Positions 5,744 to 15,166 are shown, counted from the stretch's first letter. The stretch: 26,482 nt of DNA from DASZVN01 sp035547055 (GCA_035547055.1 DASZVN010000180.1:1-26482); one strand, 5' to 3'. The notes: generated by a model not told the origin, from the letters alone. A program made the numbers and translations.

Positions 5744-8512
5744 ATGGCGACCGAGCGCTACAACGCCCGCGAGGCCGAGCCGCGATGGCAGGCGGCGTGG
5801 GAACGGCACGGCCTGTTCCACACCCCCGATCACGACGCGCGGCCGAAATACTACGTCCTCGAGATGTTCCCCTATCCGTCGGGGCGCATCCATATGGGCC
5901 ACGTCCGCAACTATGCCATGGGCGACGTCGTCGCGCGCTACAAGCGCGCCCGCGGCTTCAACGTGCTCCACCCGATGGGGTGGGACGCCTTCGGCCTGCC
6001 CGCCGAGAACGCGGCGATGCAGAACAAGGTCCAACCGCGCGAATGGACTTACGCCAACATCGCCACCATGCGCGGCCAGCTCAAGTCGATGGGCCTCTCG
6101 CTCGACTGGAGCCGCGAGGTCGCGACCTGCGACCCGTCCTACTACCGCCATCAGCAGAAGATGTTCCTCGATTTCATGGCGGCGGGGCTGGTCGACCGCA
6201 GGAGCGCGAAGGTCAACTGGGACCCGGTCGACCAGACCGTGCTCGCCAACGAGCAGGTGATCGACGGCCGCGGCTGGCGCTCCGGCGCCGAGGTCGAGCA
6301 GCGCGAGCTGACCCAGTGGTTCCTCAAGATCACCAACTACTCCGAGGAGCTGCTGGAGGCGCTCGATACGCTGACGCGCTGGCCGGAAAAGGTCCGGCTG
6401 ATGCAGCAGAACTGGATCGGCCGGTCGGAAGGCCTGCTGGTGCGCTTCAAATTGGAGCCAAGCAAGGGCCCCCTCCGTCTCGCTTCGCTCGCCACCTCCC
6501 CCGCTTCGAAGTCGGGCTTGCCCGACTTCGGCACCCAAGAGCCGACATCGCGTAAACCCGATGGCGGGCAGGGGAGGATCAAGGCTGCGGCAGGCGGATC
6601 CTCCCCCGCGCCAGCGGCGGAGGGGGACCATGCGAAGCATGGTGGAGGGGGCCTCTTCGACGAGCTCGAGATCTACACCACGCGGCCGGACACGCTCTAC
6701 GGCGCCGCCTTCATGGCGGTGGCGCCCGACCATCCGCTCGCCGCGGCGCTGGCGGAGAAGAACCCGGCGCTCCAGGAGTTCATCGCCGAGTGCCACCGCA
6801 TGGGCACCAGCGTCGCGACGCTGGAGACGGCGGAGAAGATGGGCTTCGACACCGGCCTCGTCGCCCGCCATCCGCTCGACCCCGCGCGGACCGTGCCGGT
6901 CTACGTCGCCAACTTCATCCTGATGGACTACGGCACCGGCGCCATCTTCGGCTGCCCGGCCCACGACCAGCGCGACCTCGACTTCGCCCGGAAATACGGC
7001 CTGACCGTGCGCCCGGTGGTGCTGCCGCCGGATGCCGACCCGGCGACCTTCCAGATCGGCGCCGAGGCCTATGACGGCGACGGCCACCTGTTCAATTCGG
7101 ACTTCCTCGACGGCCTCACCGTGCCCGAGGCGCAGGAGGCGGTGGCGCGGCGGCTGGAGGGGCAGACGATCGGCAACCGGCCGCAGGCGTCGCGCCAGGT
7201 CAATTATCGCCTGCGCGACTGGGGCATCTCGCGCCAGCGCTACTGGGGCTGCCCGATCCCGGTGATCCATTGCGAGGATTGCGGGGTCGTGCCGGTGCCG
7301 GCGGACCAGCTCCCGGTGACGCTGCCGGACGACGTCAGCTTCGACCGTCCCGGCAACCCGCTCGACCACCATCCGACCTGGAAGCACGTCGCCTGTCCGC
7401 GCTGCGGCAAGCCCGCCCGGCGCGAGACCGACACGATGGACACCTTCGTCGACTCGTCCTGGTACTTCATCCGCTTCACCGCGCCGCACGCGGCGACGCC
7501 GACCGACCGGCCGGTCGCGGACGCCTGGATGCCGGTCGACCAGTATATCGGCGGCATCGAGCACGCGATCCTGCACCTCCTCTACTCGCGCTTCTTCACC
7601 CGGGCGATGAAGGCGACCGGCCATGTCGGCCTCGACGAGCCGTTCGCCGGGCTCTTCACCCAGGGCATGGTGGTGCACGAGACCTACCAGGCCGCCGACG
7701 GCCGGTGGCTGTCGCCGGCCGAGGTGACGGTGAGCGAAGAGGGCGGCCAGCGCCGCGCGGTTGCGACGGCGAGCGGCGCGCCGGTCGAGATCGGCGCGAT
7801 CGAGAAGATGTCGAAGTCGCGCCGCAACACGGTCGACCCGTCCGAGATCATGGCGAGCTTCGGCGCCGACACCGCGCGCTGGTTCATGCTGTCCGACTCG
7901 CCGCCCGAGCGCGACGTGATCTGGACCGCGGCCGGCGTCGAGGGCGCAGGGCGCTTCGTCCAGCGGGTCTGGCGGGTGGTGAACGACGTCGCCGCGCTCG
8001 GCGGGGAGGGGGCCGCGGCGGATCCGAAGGCGCAGGTCCGCGTCACCGCCCACCGCACGCTGGCCGCCGTGGGCGCCGCGATCGAAGGGCTCCGCTTCAA
8101 CGTGGCGGTCGCGCGCATCTACGAGCTGGTCAACGCTCTCCAGGCCGAGGCCGGCAGCCCGGCGGCCGCTCCGGCGGCGCTGCGCGAGGCGGCGGAGATC
8201 CTGGTCCGGCTGATCGCGCCGATGATGCCGCATCTCGCCGAGGAATGCTGGCAGGCGCTCGGCCACGACACGCTGGTCGCCGAGGCGCCGTGGCCCGAGG
8301 CCGATCCCGCGCTCCTCGTCGCCGACACCATCACCCTGCCGGTCCAGGTCAACGGCAAGAAGCGCGACGAGCTCGTGGTCGCCGCCGACGCGAAGAGCGA
8401 CGAGATCGAGGCCGCCGTGCTAAAGCTGGAATCGGTCGCCCGCGCGGTCGCGGGCAAGCCGGTGCGCAAGGTGATCGTCGTGCCGCAGCGGATCGTCAAT
8501 GTCGTGGCCTGA
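5744..8512 (+). CDS. leuS: Leucine--tRNA ligase with in-frame repeat-derived insertion
   Basis: Charges tRNA-Leu with leucine. The 922-residue protein carries the class I signatures HMGH (50-53) and KMSKS (688-692), the DAFGLPAENAA catalytic-core stretch, the CP1 editing domain (TTRPDT at 312-317 and YGTGAIFGCPAHDQRD with the editing aspartate), two CxxC pairs (CEDC, CPRC), the LLYSRFF core and the C-terminal tRNA-binding NGKKRDEL region. Family members are about 860-880 residues. The excess is a low-complexity stretch at about 241-303, between WIGRSEGLLVRF and LFDELEIYTTRPDT, and its DNA consists of palindromic repeats. Flanking family sequence is intact, so the enzyme should remain functional. 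The SD before the ATG is weak. The stop overlaps lptE by 14 nt, giving a leuS-lptE-holA operon. Confidence 0.96.
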   Translation: MATERYNAREAEPRWQAAWERHGLFHTPDHDARPKYYVLEMFPYPSGRIHMGHVRNYAMGDVVARYKRARGFNVLHPMGWDAFGLPAENAAMQNKVQPREWTYANIATMRGQLKSMGLSLDWSREVATCDPSYYRHQQKMFLDFMAAGLVDRRSAKVNWDPVDQTVLANEQVIDGRGWRSGAEVEQRELTQWFLKITNYSEELLEALDTLTRWPEKVRLMQQNWIGRSEGLLVRFKLEPSKGPLRLASLATSPASKSGLPDFGTQEPTSRKPDGGQGRIKAAAGGSSPAPAAEGDHAKHGGGGLFDELEIYTTRPDTLYGAAFMAVAPDHPLAAALAEKNPALQEFIAECHRMGTSVATLETAEKMGFDTGLVARHPLDPARTVPVYVANFILMDYGTGAIFGCPAHDQRDLDFARKYGLTVRPVVLPPDADPATFQIGAEAYDGDGHLFNSDFLDGLTVPEAQEAVARRLEGQTIGNRPQASRQVNYRLRDWGISRQRYWGCPIPVIHCEDCGVVPVPADQLPVTLPDDVSFDRPGNPLDHHPTWKHVACPRCGKPARRETDTMDTFVDSSWYFIRFTAPHAATPTDRPVADAWMPVDQYIGGIEHAILHLLYSRFFTRAMKATGHVGLDEPFAGLFTQGMVVHETYQAADGRWLSPAEVTVSEEGGQRRAVATASGAPVEIGAIEKMSKSRRNTVDPSEIMASFGADTARWFMLSDSPPERDVIWTAAGVEGAGRFVQRVWRVVNDVAALGGEGAAADPKAQVRVTAHRTLAAVGAAIEGLRFNVAVARIYELVNALQAEAGSPAAAPAALREAAEILVRLIAPMMPHLAEECWQALGHDTLVAEAPWPEADPALLVADTITLPVQVNGKKRDELVVAADAKSDEIEAAVLKLESVARAVAGKPVRKVIVVPQRIVNVVA
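6467..6653. repeat. Nested palindromic repeat inserted in-frame in leuS
   Basis: Three parts are visible. Module B starts with GGCCCCCTCCGTCTCGCTTC (6467 on) and ends with GGGGAGGATC (6571-6580). It is interrupted by a separate palindrome, CGAAGTCGGGC-TT-GCCCGACTTCG (6507-6530), with flanking sequence to about 6565. Module A spans 6596-6653 and contains the palindromic core ACCATGCGAAGCATGGT (6627-6643). Modules A and B recur in the groL-hemH gap. A and B are also partly inverted copies of each other (GGCCCCCTCC at both outer ends). Length is about 186 nt, a multiple of three, with no stop in the leuS frame. Confidence 0.85.
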
Positions 8513-9053
8513 GCGCCTGCGCGTCGTCCCGGCGACGCTGGCGGCGGCCGCGCTCGCGGCGCTGCTCGCGGGCTGCAACGTCCAGCCGCTCTACGGCAGC
8601 CATCGCATGTCAGCCGGCTTCGCCTCGCCGGCGGCGGCCGGCGGCATCGCGGCCAAACTCGCCGCGGTCCAGGTGATCCCGATCGAGGGCCGGGTCGGCC
8701 AGGAGATCCGCAACGAGCTGATCTACCGCTTCACCGGCGGCGACAACCCGGCGCCGATGCGCTACCGCCTCGCCATCGTGCTGCAGGGCACGCCGCAATA
8801 TCCGGTGATCGACCCCTTCACCGAGCGGCCGCAGGTCGAGACCGTCGCGCTCGACACCGCCTGGGCGCTGATGCCGCTCGACAGCGACAAGCCGGCGCTG
8901 ACGGGCAACGCCTTCGGCCGCGCCAGCCTCAACCGCAACCGCCAGCGCTTCGCCGACCTTACCGCCGAGGAAAACGCCGAGGACCGCGCGGCGAAGGTCA
9001 TCGCGGAGCAGATCTACGACCGGCTCGCGGCCTATTTCTCCGACCACCCCTGA
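8499..9053 (+). CDS. lptE: LPS-assembly lipoprotein LptE
   Basis: Outer-membrane lipoprotein that plugs the LptD barrel and helps insert lipopolysaccharide. The 184-residue product has a lipoprotein signal with lipobox LAGC (C26) followed by NVQPLYG, which is the usual start of mature alphaproteobacterial LptE. The body fits the family (VIPIEGRVGQEIRNELIYRF, then a strand-rich middle, then AEENAEDRAAKVIAEQIYDRLAAYF). Its ATG lies inside the end of leuS (14-nt overlap), and holA begins 6 nt after its stop. The leuS-lptE-holA order is the standard alphaproteobacterial arrangement and supports the call despite low sequence conservation of LptE. Confidence 0.92.
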   Translation: MSWPERLRVVPATLAAAALAALLAGCNVQPLYGSHRMSAGFASPAAAGGIAAKLAAVQVIPIEGRVGQEIRNELIYRFTGGDNPAPMRYRLAIVLQGTPQYPVIDPFTERPQVETVALDTAWALMPLDSDKPALTGNAFGRASLNRNRQRFADLTAEENAEDRAAKVIAEQIYDRLAAYFSDHP

Positions 9054-9059
9054 GCCGCG

Positions 9060-10082
9060 ATGGTCGCGGTCAAGGCCTCGGGCGTCGACGGCTTCCTGAA
9101 ACGGCCCGACCCGGCGGTGGTCTGCTTCCTGGTCTACGGTCCCGATGCCGGCCTCGTCGGCGAGCGCGCCCGTGCGCTGGCGGAGGCGGTGGTGCCGCGG
9201 GACGATCCGTTCGGCCTGGCGCGGCTCGACGGCGACGAGGTCGCCGCCGATCCCGGCCGCCTCCTCGACGAGGCCCGCTCGATCCCGATGTTCGGCGGCG
9301 GCCGCGTCGTCTGGGTGACGCTCGGCGACCGCCAGATCACGGGCGCGGTCGAGGCGCTCCTGGCCGAGCCGGCCGTCACCGCCCGCGTCGTCGTCGCCGC
9401 GGGCGAGCTCCGCCGGGGCGACCGCCTCCGCGCGCTCTGCGAGAAGAGCCCGCGCGCGGCGGCGCTGCCCTGCTACGCCGACAGCGAGGGCGGCAAGAGC
9501 GCGCTGATCGACGAGGTGCTCGGGCAGTTCGGCCTCGGCATCTCGCGCGAGGGCCGCCGTGCCGCCCTGGCGCTGCTCGGGCCGGACCGCCTGCTGGCGC
9601 GGAGCGAGCTGGAAAAGCTCGGCCTCTATGCCATGGGGGGCGGCGAGGTCGGGCCGGCCGCGGTCGAGGCGGCGATGGCCGATGCCGGCGAGAGCGAGAC
9701 CGAGGCGCTGGTCGATGCGGTGTTCGCCGGCGACCTCGCCGGGGTCGACCAGTTCCTGGCGGCCGCGGGGCCGACCACGACGGCGGCGACGGCGCCGCTG
9801 CTCGCGGCGCTGAACCATGCGCTCCGGCTCTATCGTCTCAGCCTCGACATGGCGGGCGGCGGCTCCGCCGAGGCGGTCGTCGGGCGCGGCTGGCCGACGC
9901 TGCACTTCAGCCGCCAGGACAAGGTCAAGGCGACGCTGGCCCGGCTCGGCGCGGAGCGGCTGTCCGGCCTCGTCGCCCGCCTCGCCGAGGCGGTGGCCGA
10001 AGGCCGCCGGAATGCCGCGCTGGCCGACATCGTCGCCCGCCGCGCCCTGATCGCGGCTGCGGCCGAGGCGGCCAGGCGGTGA
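9060..10082 (+). CDS. holA: DNA polymerase III subunit delta
   Basis: The delta subunit of the clamp loader, which opens the beta sliding clamp. At 340 residues it is normal length. The N-terminal domain has the expected FLVYGPDAGLVGERA strand-loop-helix, DDPFGLARLDGDEV, the SIPMFGGGRVVWV segment corresponding to the clamp-contacting region, and the C-terminal collar helices (LNHALRLYRLSLDM, HFSRQDKVKATLARL). It lies 6 nt after lptE in the same operon and is probably translationally coupled to it, since no strong separate SD is visible. Convergent with the DUF427 gene; the gap holds a long perfect hairpin. Confidence 0.93.
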   Translation: MVAVKASGVDGFLKRPDPAVVCFLVYGPDAGLVGERARALAEAVVPRDDPFGLARLDGDEVAADPGRLLDEARSIPMFGGGRVVWVTLGDRQITGAVEALLAEPAVTARVVVAAGELRRGDRLRALCEKSPRAAALPCYADSEGGKSALIDEVLGQFGLGISREGRRAALALLGPDRLLARSELEKLGLYAMGGGEVGPAAVEAAMADAGESETEALVDAVFAGDLAGVDQFLAAAGPTTTAATAPLLAALNHALRLYRLSLDMAGGGSAEAVVGRGWPTLHFSRQDKVKATLARLGAERLSGLVARLAEAVAEGRRNAALADIVARRALIAAAAEAARR

Positions 10083-10086
10083 ACGG

Positions 10087-10125
10087 CCGGCAGGGTGGGC
10101 ATGCACAGCATGCCCACCCTGCCGG
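10087..10125. repeat. 18-bp perfect hairpin (GGGTGGGCATGC type)
   Basis: CCGGCAGGGTGGGCATGC (10087-10104), loop ACA, and the exact complement (10108-10125) form an 18-bp perfect stem. It is in the gap between convergent holA and the DUF427 gene. On the plus strand it is followed by AGAAAAAAG, and neither strand has a T-run directly after the stem, so it is better described as a REP-like palindrome than an intrinsic terminator. It could still impede transcription from either side. Confidence 0.75.
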
Positions 10126-10188
10126 AGAAAAAAGAGCGCCGGAGAAGGCGGTGACGGCGCGGGTATTGGCGAGCCGATGCCCCTGCGG

Positions 10189-10545
10189 CTACTTCACCTC
10201 GATCTCGACCTTGTCGGGGTAGAACGCCAGGTGCTCGCGGATGTCGCCGACCGCCGGGAACGGCGTCTCGTAGCTCCACACCGCGTTCTCGGCGCGCCTG
10301 CCGCCCTCGACGAGCGAGAAATAGCTGGCCTCGCCCTTGTAGGGGCAGGTGGTGTGGTGCTGGGTCTTGTCGAAATGGCTCATGTCGGCGTCGCCGCGCG
10401 GTACGTAGTAGACGGCCGGGTACGTCGCCTCCTTCAGCACCAGCGCATGGCGGGTGTCGGCGACGACCGCGCCGTCGAAGCGCACCACGACGTGCTGGTC
10501 GCTCGGGGTCACGGTGACCGGATGGTCGGGGCCCGGAATTTTCAT
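10189..10545 (-). CDS. DUF427 domain-containing protein
   Basis: A 118-residue protein of the DUF427 family. The motifs are those of the family: the N-terminal MKIPGPDHPVTV, VVADTRHALVLKEATYPAVYYVP, the conserved HHTTCPYKGEASYFSL segment and ENAVWSYETPFP, ending in IREHLAFYPDKVEIEV. The family forms a small beta-rich fold of unknown function. I chose the ATG at 10545 because AGGAGG sits 4 nt upstream and MKIPGPDHP is the expected N-terminus; the longer frame to 10632 adds unrelated sequence. It diverges from groES and shares a 243-bp intergenic region with it. Confidence 0.9.
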   Translation of the reverse strand: MKIPGPDHPVTVTPSDQHVVVRFDGAVVADTRHALVLKEATYPAVYYVPRGDADMSHFDKTQHHTTCPYKGEASYFSLVEGGRRAENAVWSYETPFPAVGDIREHLAFYPDKVEIEVK

Positions 10546-10662
10546 GACGCCTCCTGTCTTCCTTGCAGGGCGAGCAAGGGCAGCTTGCCCACGTACGGTC
10601 TGAGAGGTAGGCGTCGGCCGTGCCGATGCCACCCTGCCACGCTTTCATTTCCGCCCCGCGGC

Positions 10663-10691
10663 CTTGACTCCGCGGCGGCGCTTCCCTAGAT
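10663..10691 (+). promoter_or_regulatory. Sigma-70-type promoter of groES-groL
   Basis: CTTGAC (10663-10668), a 17-nt spacer and CTAGAT (10686-10691) match the alphaproteobacterial housekeeping consensus CTTGAC-N17-CTATAT with one mismatch. Transcription would begin near 10698, just ahead of the CIRCE operator. Confidence 0.72.
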
Positions 10692-10702
10692 GCGCAGCGG
10701 CG

Positions 10703-10729
10703 TTGGCACTCGCGCTTCCGGAGTGCTAA
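10703..10729. promoter_or_regulatory. CIRCE operator (HrcA-binding site)
   Basis: TTGGCACTC (10703-10711), a 9-nt spacer and GAGTGCTAA (10721-10729) match the CIRCE consensus TTAGCACTC-N9-GAGTGCTAA with one mismatch. It sits at the predicted transcription start and 60 nt before groES, so HrcA repression of the operon, relieved on heat shock, is expected. Confidence 0.95.
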
Positions 10730-10788
10730 CAGCCCATCCGGCCCGCACAGCGCGCTTCCCGGCGCGCGACACCGAGGGAAAGTTCTCC

Positions 10789-11076
10789 ATGAAGTTCCGT
10801 CCGCTGCACGACCGCGTGGTCGTCCGCCGCCTTACCGCCGACGAAAAGACCAAGGGCGGCATTATCATCCCCGATACCGCGCAGGAAAAGCCCCAGGAGG
10901 GCGAGATCATCGCCGTCGGCCCCGGCGCCCGCGACGAGAACGGCAAGGTCCAGCCGCTCGACGTGAAGAAGGGCGACAAGATCCTGTTCGGCAAGTGGTC
11001 CGGCACCGAGGTCAAGATCGACGGCGAGGAGCTGCTGATCATGAAGGAGTCGGACGTGATGGGCGTGATCGGCTGA
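10789..11076 (+). CDS. groES: Co-chaperonin GroES
   Basis: The 10-kDa heptameric lid of the GroEL chaperonin. The 95-residue product reads MKFRPLHDRVVVRR, then the mobile loop KTKGGIIIPDTAQEKPQEG that docks on GroEL, and ends ELLIMKESDVMGVIG, as in typical alphaproteobacterial GroES. I chose the ATG at 10789; the frame is open further upstream, but that would place CIRCE inside the coding region. It is first in a two-gene operon with groL 99 nt downstream, under a sigma-70-type promoter with CIRCE control. Many Hyphomicrobiales have several groESL copies; this is the HrcA-type copy. Confidence 0.98.
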   Translation: MKFRPLHDRVVVRRLTADEKTKGGIIIPDTAQEKPQEGEIIAVGPGARDENGKVQPLDVKKGDKILFGKWSGTEVKIDGEELLIMKESDVMGVIG

Positions 11077-11175
11077 AGCTGATCGTCCGCAAGACCTTTT
11101 CCTCCCGCCCGCCTCGCTCGCGCCGCTCGGCGCCGGGTCGCGGTCCGGGATCCCAGTCAAGATCGGAGAGTTGAA

Positions 11176-12813
<1,638 letters not shown>

Positions 12814-12837
12814 TCCAACCGTCCGCCTGAACTGCAG

Positions 12838-12860
12838 GGGCCGCCTCCGGGCGGCCCTTT
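12838..12860 (+). terminator. Probable intrinsic terminator of groES-groL
   Basis: GGGCCGCC (12838-12845) pairs with GGCGGCCC (12850-12857) over a 4-nt loop, followed by TTTGCGTTT. The GC-rich stem is strong but the T-tract is interrupted, so termination may be partial. Confidence 0.72.
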
Positions 12861-12895
12861 GCGTTTGGGGGCCGCGTCCCCTCGCAAGCGCGCCT

Positions 12896-13030
12896 GATCC
12901 TCCTCCGCGTCAGCGGGGGAGGGGGACCATGCGAAGCATGGTGGAGAGGGGCGTGCGGCGCCAGTGGTTGCGGGAAGGCCCCCTCCGCCTCGCTGCGCTC
13001 GGCACCTCCCCCGCTCCGCAGGGGAGGATC
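12896..13030. repeat. Intergenic repeat, modules A and B, shared with leuS
   Basis: Module A (12896-12952) runs from GATCCTCCTCCGCG through the palindromic core ACCATGCGAAGCATGGT (12926-12942). After about 24 nt, module B (12977-13030) begins GGCCCCCTCCGCCTCGCTGC and ends GGGGAGGATC. The outer boundaries GATCCTCC and GGGGAGGATC are inverted, making the whole a composite palindrome. The leuS insertion has the same modules in the order B then A. The element fills the groL-hemH gap and ends 47 nt before the hemH start. Confidence 0.85.
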
Positions 13031-13077
13031 GAGGGGTGCGGTTTGACCGGCGTTTGGCCGCGTGCGATCTGACCGGC

Positions 13078-14118
13078 ATGGACAGCCCCGCCGCGCCGTC
13101 GAGCGAGAGTTCCGCCGACGCACCGGCCGCGGCGCCGGCCGGAATCGGCGTCCTTCTCGTCAATCTCGGCACGCCCGAGGCGCCCGATCCGCGGGCGGTC
13201 AGGGCCTATCTCCGCGAGTTCCTGTCCGACCGCCGCGTCATCGAGGCGAGCCCGCTGCTGTGGCAGCCGGTGCTGCACGGCGTCGTCCTGCGGACGCGGC
13301 CGCGCCGCGTCGCGCGGGCCTACGCCACGGTCTGGAACCGGGCCGAGAACGAATCGCCGCTTCTCACCATCACCCGCGCCCAGGCGGAAAAGCTCGCCGC
13401 GCGGCTCGCCGGCGCCGGCGTCGCCGTCGAATGGGCGATGCGCTACGGCCGGCGCTCGATCGCGACGGGGCTCGCGACGCTCGCCGCGCGCGGCTGCCGC
13501 CGCATCCTCGTGGCGCCGCTCTACCCGCAATACAGCGCCACCACGACCGCCTCGGCCTGCGACGCCGTCTTCGCCGCGCTCGAGCGGATGCGCGACCAGC
13601 CGGCGCTCCGGGTGCTGCCGCCCTATTTTGCCGACCCGCTCTATATCGGCGCGCTGGCGGGCGCGATCCGGGAGGGAATCGCCGCGCTGCCGTTCGTCCC
13701 GGAGCGGCTGGTCGCCTCCTTCCACGGCCTGCCGCGGGCCTATGTCGACAAGGGCGATCCCTACGAGCGCCAGTGCGAGGAGACCGTGCGCCTGCTGCGC
13801 GCGGCGCTCGGCTGGGACGCCGACCGGCTGGTCCTGAGCTACCAGTCGCGGTTCGGGCCGACCCGATGGCTGGCGCCGGCGACCGCCGACACGGTGGCCG
13901 GCCTCGCCCGGTCCGGCGTCAAGAGTCTCGCGGTGGTCACGCCGGGCTTCGCCGCCGACTGCCTGGAGACGCTGGAGGAGATCGCGATCGGCGCCGGCGA
14001 GCGCTTCCGCGCGGCCGGCGGGGAGAATTTCGCCGCGCTCCCCTGCCTCAACGACGCGCCGGCTGGTATGAGCATGCTCGAAGCGCTGGTGCGGCGGGAG
14101 CTGGCTGGATGGTTGTGA
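13078..14118 (+). CDS. hemH: Ferrochelatase
   Basis: Inserts Fe(II) into protoporphyrin IX, the last step of protoheme synthesis. The 346-residue product shows GVLLVNLGTPEAPDP at the N-terminus, the VAPLYPQYSATTT signature, the metal-binding/catalytic H216 in ASFHGLPRAY and E297 in ADCLETLEEI, with SYQSRFGPTRWLAP between them. Start is the ATG at 13078, giving a short Ser/Ala/Pro-rich leader before the conserved strand; the frame is open further upstream but would enter the repeat element. Its end overlaps the transporter gene by 10 nt. No other heme genes are adjacent. Confidence 0.96.
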   Translation: MDSPAAPSSESSADAPAAAPAGIGVLLVNLGTPEAPDPRAVRAYLREFLSDRRVIEASPLLWQPVLHGVVLRTRPRRVARAYATVWNRAENESPLLTITRAQAEKLAARLAGAGVAVEWAMRYGRRSIATGLATLAARGCRRILVAPLYPQYSATTTASACDAVFAALERMRDQPALRVLPPYFADPLYIGALAGAIREGIAALPFVPERLVASFHGLPRAYVDKGDPYERQCEETVRLLRAALGWDADRLVLSYQSRFGPTRWLAPATADTVAGLARSGVKSLAVVTPGFAADCLETLEEIAIGAGERFRAAGGENFAALPCLNDAPAGMSMLEALVRRELAGWL

Positions 14119-15158
14119 CTGCATCGAACGCCCGGCGCCGGTCCGGCGCGATGGCGCTGCTGTCCCGTCTCCGCCCCGACAACTTCACCATCGCCCTGGT
14201 GATCGTGGTCGTGCTCGCGACCTTCCTGCCGGCCAAGGGCGAGGCGGTGCCGGTGCTCGGCGTCGTCACCAAGCTCGCGATCGCGCTCCTGTTCTTCCTG
14301 CACGGCGCCCGCCTGTCGCGCGAGGCGGTGATCGCCGGCATGACCCACTGGCGCCTTCACGTGCTGGTGCTCGCCTCGACCTACGTGCTGTTCCCGCTGC
14401 TCGGCCTCGCGATCCAGCACGGCCTCGCGGGATTGCTCCCGGCCGCGCTCCTCAGCGGCATCCTGTTCCTGTGCCTCCTGCCGTCGACGGTGCAGTCCTC
14501 GATCGCCTTCACCTCGATCGCCGGCGGCAACGTCGCCGCGGCGGTGTGCTCCGCCTCGGCCTCCAACCTCCTCGGCGTCTTCCTCACCCCGGCGCTGGTC
14601 GCGGCGCTGATGCATCTCAGCGGCGGCGTCTCGTTCTCGGCAGTGGGCTCCATCCTGCTCCAGCTCTTCCTGCCGTTCATCGTCGGCCATTTGCTGCGCC
14701 CCTGGATCGGCGGCTGGGTCGGCCGCCACCGCAGGCTGGTCGGGCTGGTCGACCGCGGCTCGATCCTGCTGGTGGTCTATTCGGCGTTCGGCGAGGCGGT
14801 GGTGAACGGGCTGTGGCACCAGCTCGGCGCCCTCGACCTCGTCGTGGTCGCGCTGGTGTGCGGCGCGCTGCTCGCGGCGGTGCTGGCGGTCACGACCTAC
14901 GGCAGCCGCTGGTTCGGCTTCTCGCGGCCGGACGAGATCGCGATCGTGTTCTGCGGCTCCAAGAAGAGCCTCGCCAGCGGCATCCCGATGGCGAGCGTGC
15001 TCCTGCCGCCGGCCGCGGTCGGCGTGCTGGTGCTGCCGCTCATGATCTTCCACCAGATCCAGCTGATGGTCTGCGCCGTGCTGGCCCGGCGCTACGCCGA
15101 GATGACGGCGCCGGCGCCCGAGATCGCGGAGATCGGCCCGGCCGCCCCGGCGAAATAA
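14109..15158 (+). CDS. Bile acid:sodium symporter family (SBF-like) transporter
   Basis: A 349-residue membrane protein with about ten hydrophobic helices, of the SBF-like (BASS/ASBT-fold) transporter family. Recognisable features are RPDNFTIALVIVVVLATFLPAKG at the N-terminus, the FLHGARLSREAV helix start, LCLLPSTVQSSIAFTSIAGGN with the crossing-helix Pro/Ser/Thr pattern, and FCGSKKSLASGIPMASVL. Substrate is not predictable; members transport organic anions with sodium. The ATG at 14109 overlaps the end of hemH by 10 nt and has GGGAG at 8 nt, indicating coupled translation; the ATG at 14151 is an alternative. Converges with the copper chaperone gene with only 8 nt between stops. Confidence 0.88.
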   Translation: MVVTASNARRRSGAMALLSRLRPDNFTIALVIVVVLATFLPAKGEAVPVLGVVTKLAIALLFFLHGARLSREAVIAGMTHWRLHVLVLASTYVLFPLLGLAIQHGLAGLLPAALLSGILFLCLLPSTVQSSIAFTSIAGGNVAAAVCSASASNLLGVFLTPALVAALMHLSGGVSFSAVGSILLQLFLPFIVGHLLRPWIGGWVGRHRRLVGLVDRGSILLVVYSAFGEAVVNGLWHQLGALDLVVVALVCGALLAAVLAVTTYGSRWFGFSRPDEIAIVFCGSKKSLASGIPMASVLLPPAAVGVLVLPLMIFHQIQLMVCAVLARRYAEMTAPAPEIAEIGPAAPAK

Positions 15159-15166
15159 GGCCGGCC

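Noticed and set aside
5663..8266. An 867-codon open frame antisense to leuS
   Set aside because: The opposite strand encodes an unmistakable LeuRS; the antisense translation is compositionally biased and has no family motif.
10087..10125. Intrinsic terminator for holA
   Set aside because: The stem is excellent but is followed by A residues, not T, on the plus strand, and the minus-strand T-run precedes the stem.
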